From IMG/VR virus record IMGVR_UViG_3300046804_000116, positions 1-31,449 of that record: a stretch of 31,449 nucleotides of DNA. One strand, written 5' to 3'. The notes beneath the pieces are model-generated. The model searched no databases. It was not told the origin of the DNA and saw only the letters and a list, made by a program, of their open reading frames with translations. The stretch's first letter is position 1; the number at the start of each line of letters is the position of its first letter. Below are positions 31,359-31,449 of this stretch, piece by piece. The DNA is from a virus. Position numbers and translations under genes: made by a program.

Positions 31359-31449
31359 GCTACTCTCGCAGACAACTCTATGCTATGGGTGAACCCCTTG
31401 GAGACAGCGCTACCTACCGCAAAGCGGATGGCGGCATGGTTCTTGGCGG
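31355..31449 (+). CDS. Start of a further small protein (cut by the window edge)
   Basis: 31 complete codons from ATG 31355: SYSRRQLYAMGEPLGDSATY and then RKADGGMVLGG. The start is one I recall from small phage virion-region proteins. It bears the Gly-Gly motif of the other small proteins (compare LADGGMAYAAGG in the preceding virion protein). It begins in an ATGA overlap; its end lies outside the window. Confidence 0.65.
   Translation, partial: MSYSRRQLYAMGEPLGDSATYRKADGGMVLG

Noticed and set aside
1-31449. tRNA genes, insertion sequences, integrase, repressor or attachment sites
   Set aside because: No cloverleaf, terminal inverted repeats, transposase or recombinase motif was seen on either strand by reading; lifestyle cannot be decided from this window.

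Overview
The window is one compact, single-strand (+) block of a tailed double-stranded DNA phage (Caudoviricetes). Roughly 36 genes are packed end to end, many overlapping by 1-8 bases. The order is small terminase, large terminase, portal, GroES-like protein, scaffold and major capsid protein. After these come adaptor-type proteins, tail fibres, a holin/GH19 endolysin lysis set, a gp10-like nozzle candidate and a glycine-rich internal-protein candidate. I see no tape-measure gene, tail tube, sheath, integrase, repressor or tRNA. A short-tailed (podovirus-type) virion is therefore the best reading. The host is not shown by the sequence; many genes look like those of uncultivated aquatic phages, but that is from memory and not tested.

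Layout. 1-279 is non-coding, with two hairpins (the second a clear terminator) and a candidate extended -10 promoter. 280-8477 is the packaging and head module, closed by a strong terminator after the major capsid gene. 8614-10199 holds two small structural proteins and a glycosyltransferase-like gene. 10192-12751 is a run of small, mostly Lys/Arg-rich proteins with recurrent Gly-Gly motifs, including a 57-residue gene at 12578-12751. 12754-16236 carries two adaptor candidates, a zinc-ribbon protein, two more small basic proteins and two beta-rich structural proteins. 16255-24521 is the host-recognition region: a protein made of 20- and 11-residue repeats, then two collagen-like fibres. Each collagen-like fibre is followed by the same pair of small genes, and then come a 2-oxoglutarate/Fe(II) oxygenase and a third fibre. 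24525-26598 is the lysis region. 26615-31449 holds the nozzle candidate, a C1q/TNF-like protein, the internal protein, a GNAT acetyltransferase and the start of one more gene.

How it works together. The head genes build and fill a procapsid; adaptors and nozzle close it; fibres bind the host; the lysis set releases progeny. Three points stand out. First, a three-gene unit (collagen-like fibre plus two small partner genes) is tandemly duplicated. Second, an oxygenase with a complete HxD...H...R site lies directly behind these fibres, and a DxD glycosyltransferase is encoded in the same block, which suggests post-translational modification of the Gly-Pro-Thr collagen stalks. Third, a set of small basic proteins shares a Gly-Gly motif and, in three of them, a basic Gly-Lys-Thr tail motif, which suggests a common partner or location in the virion. 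All three are inferences from sequence reading alone.
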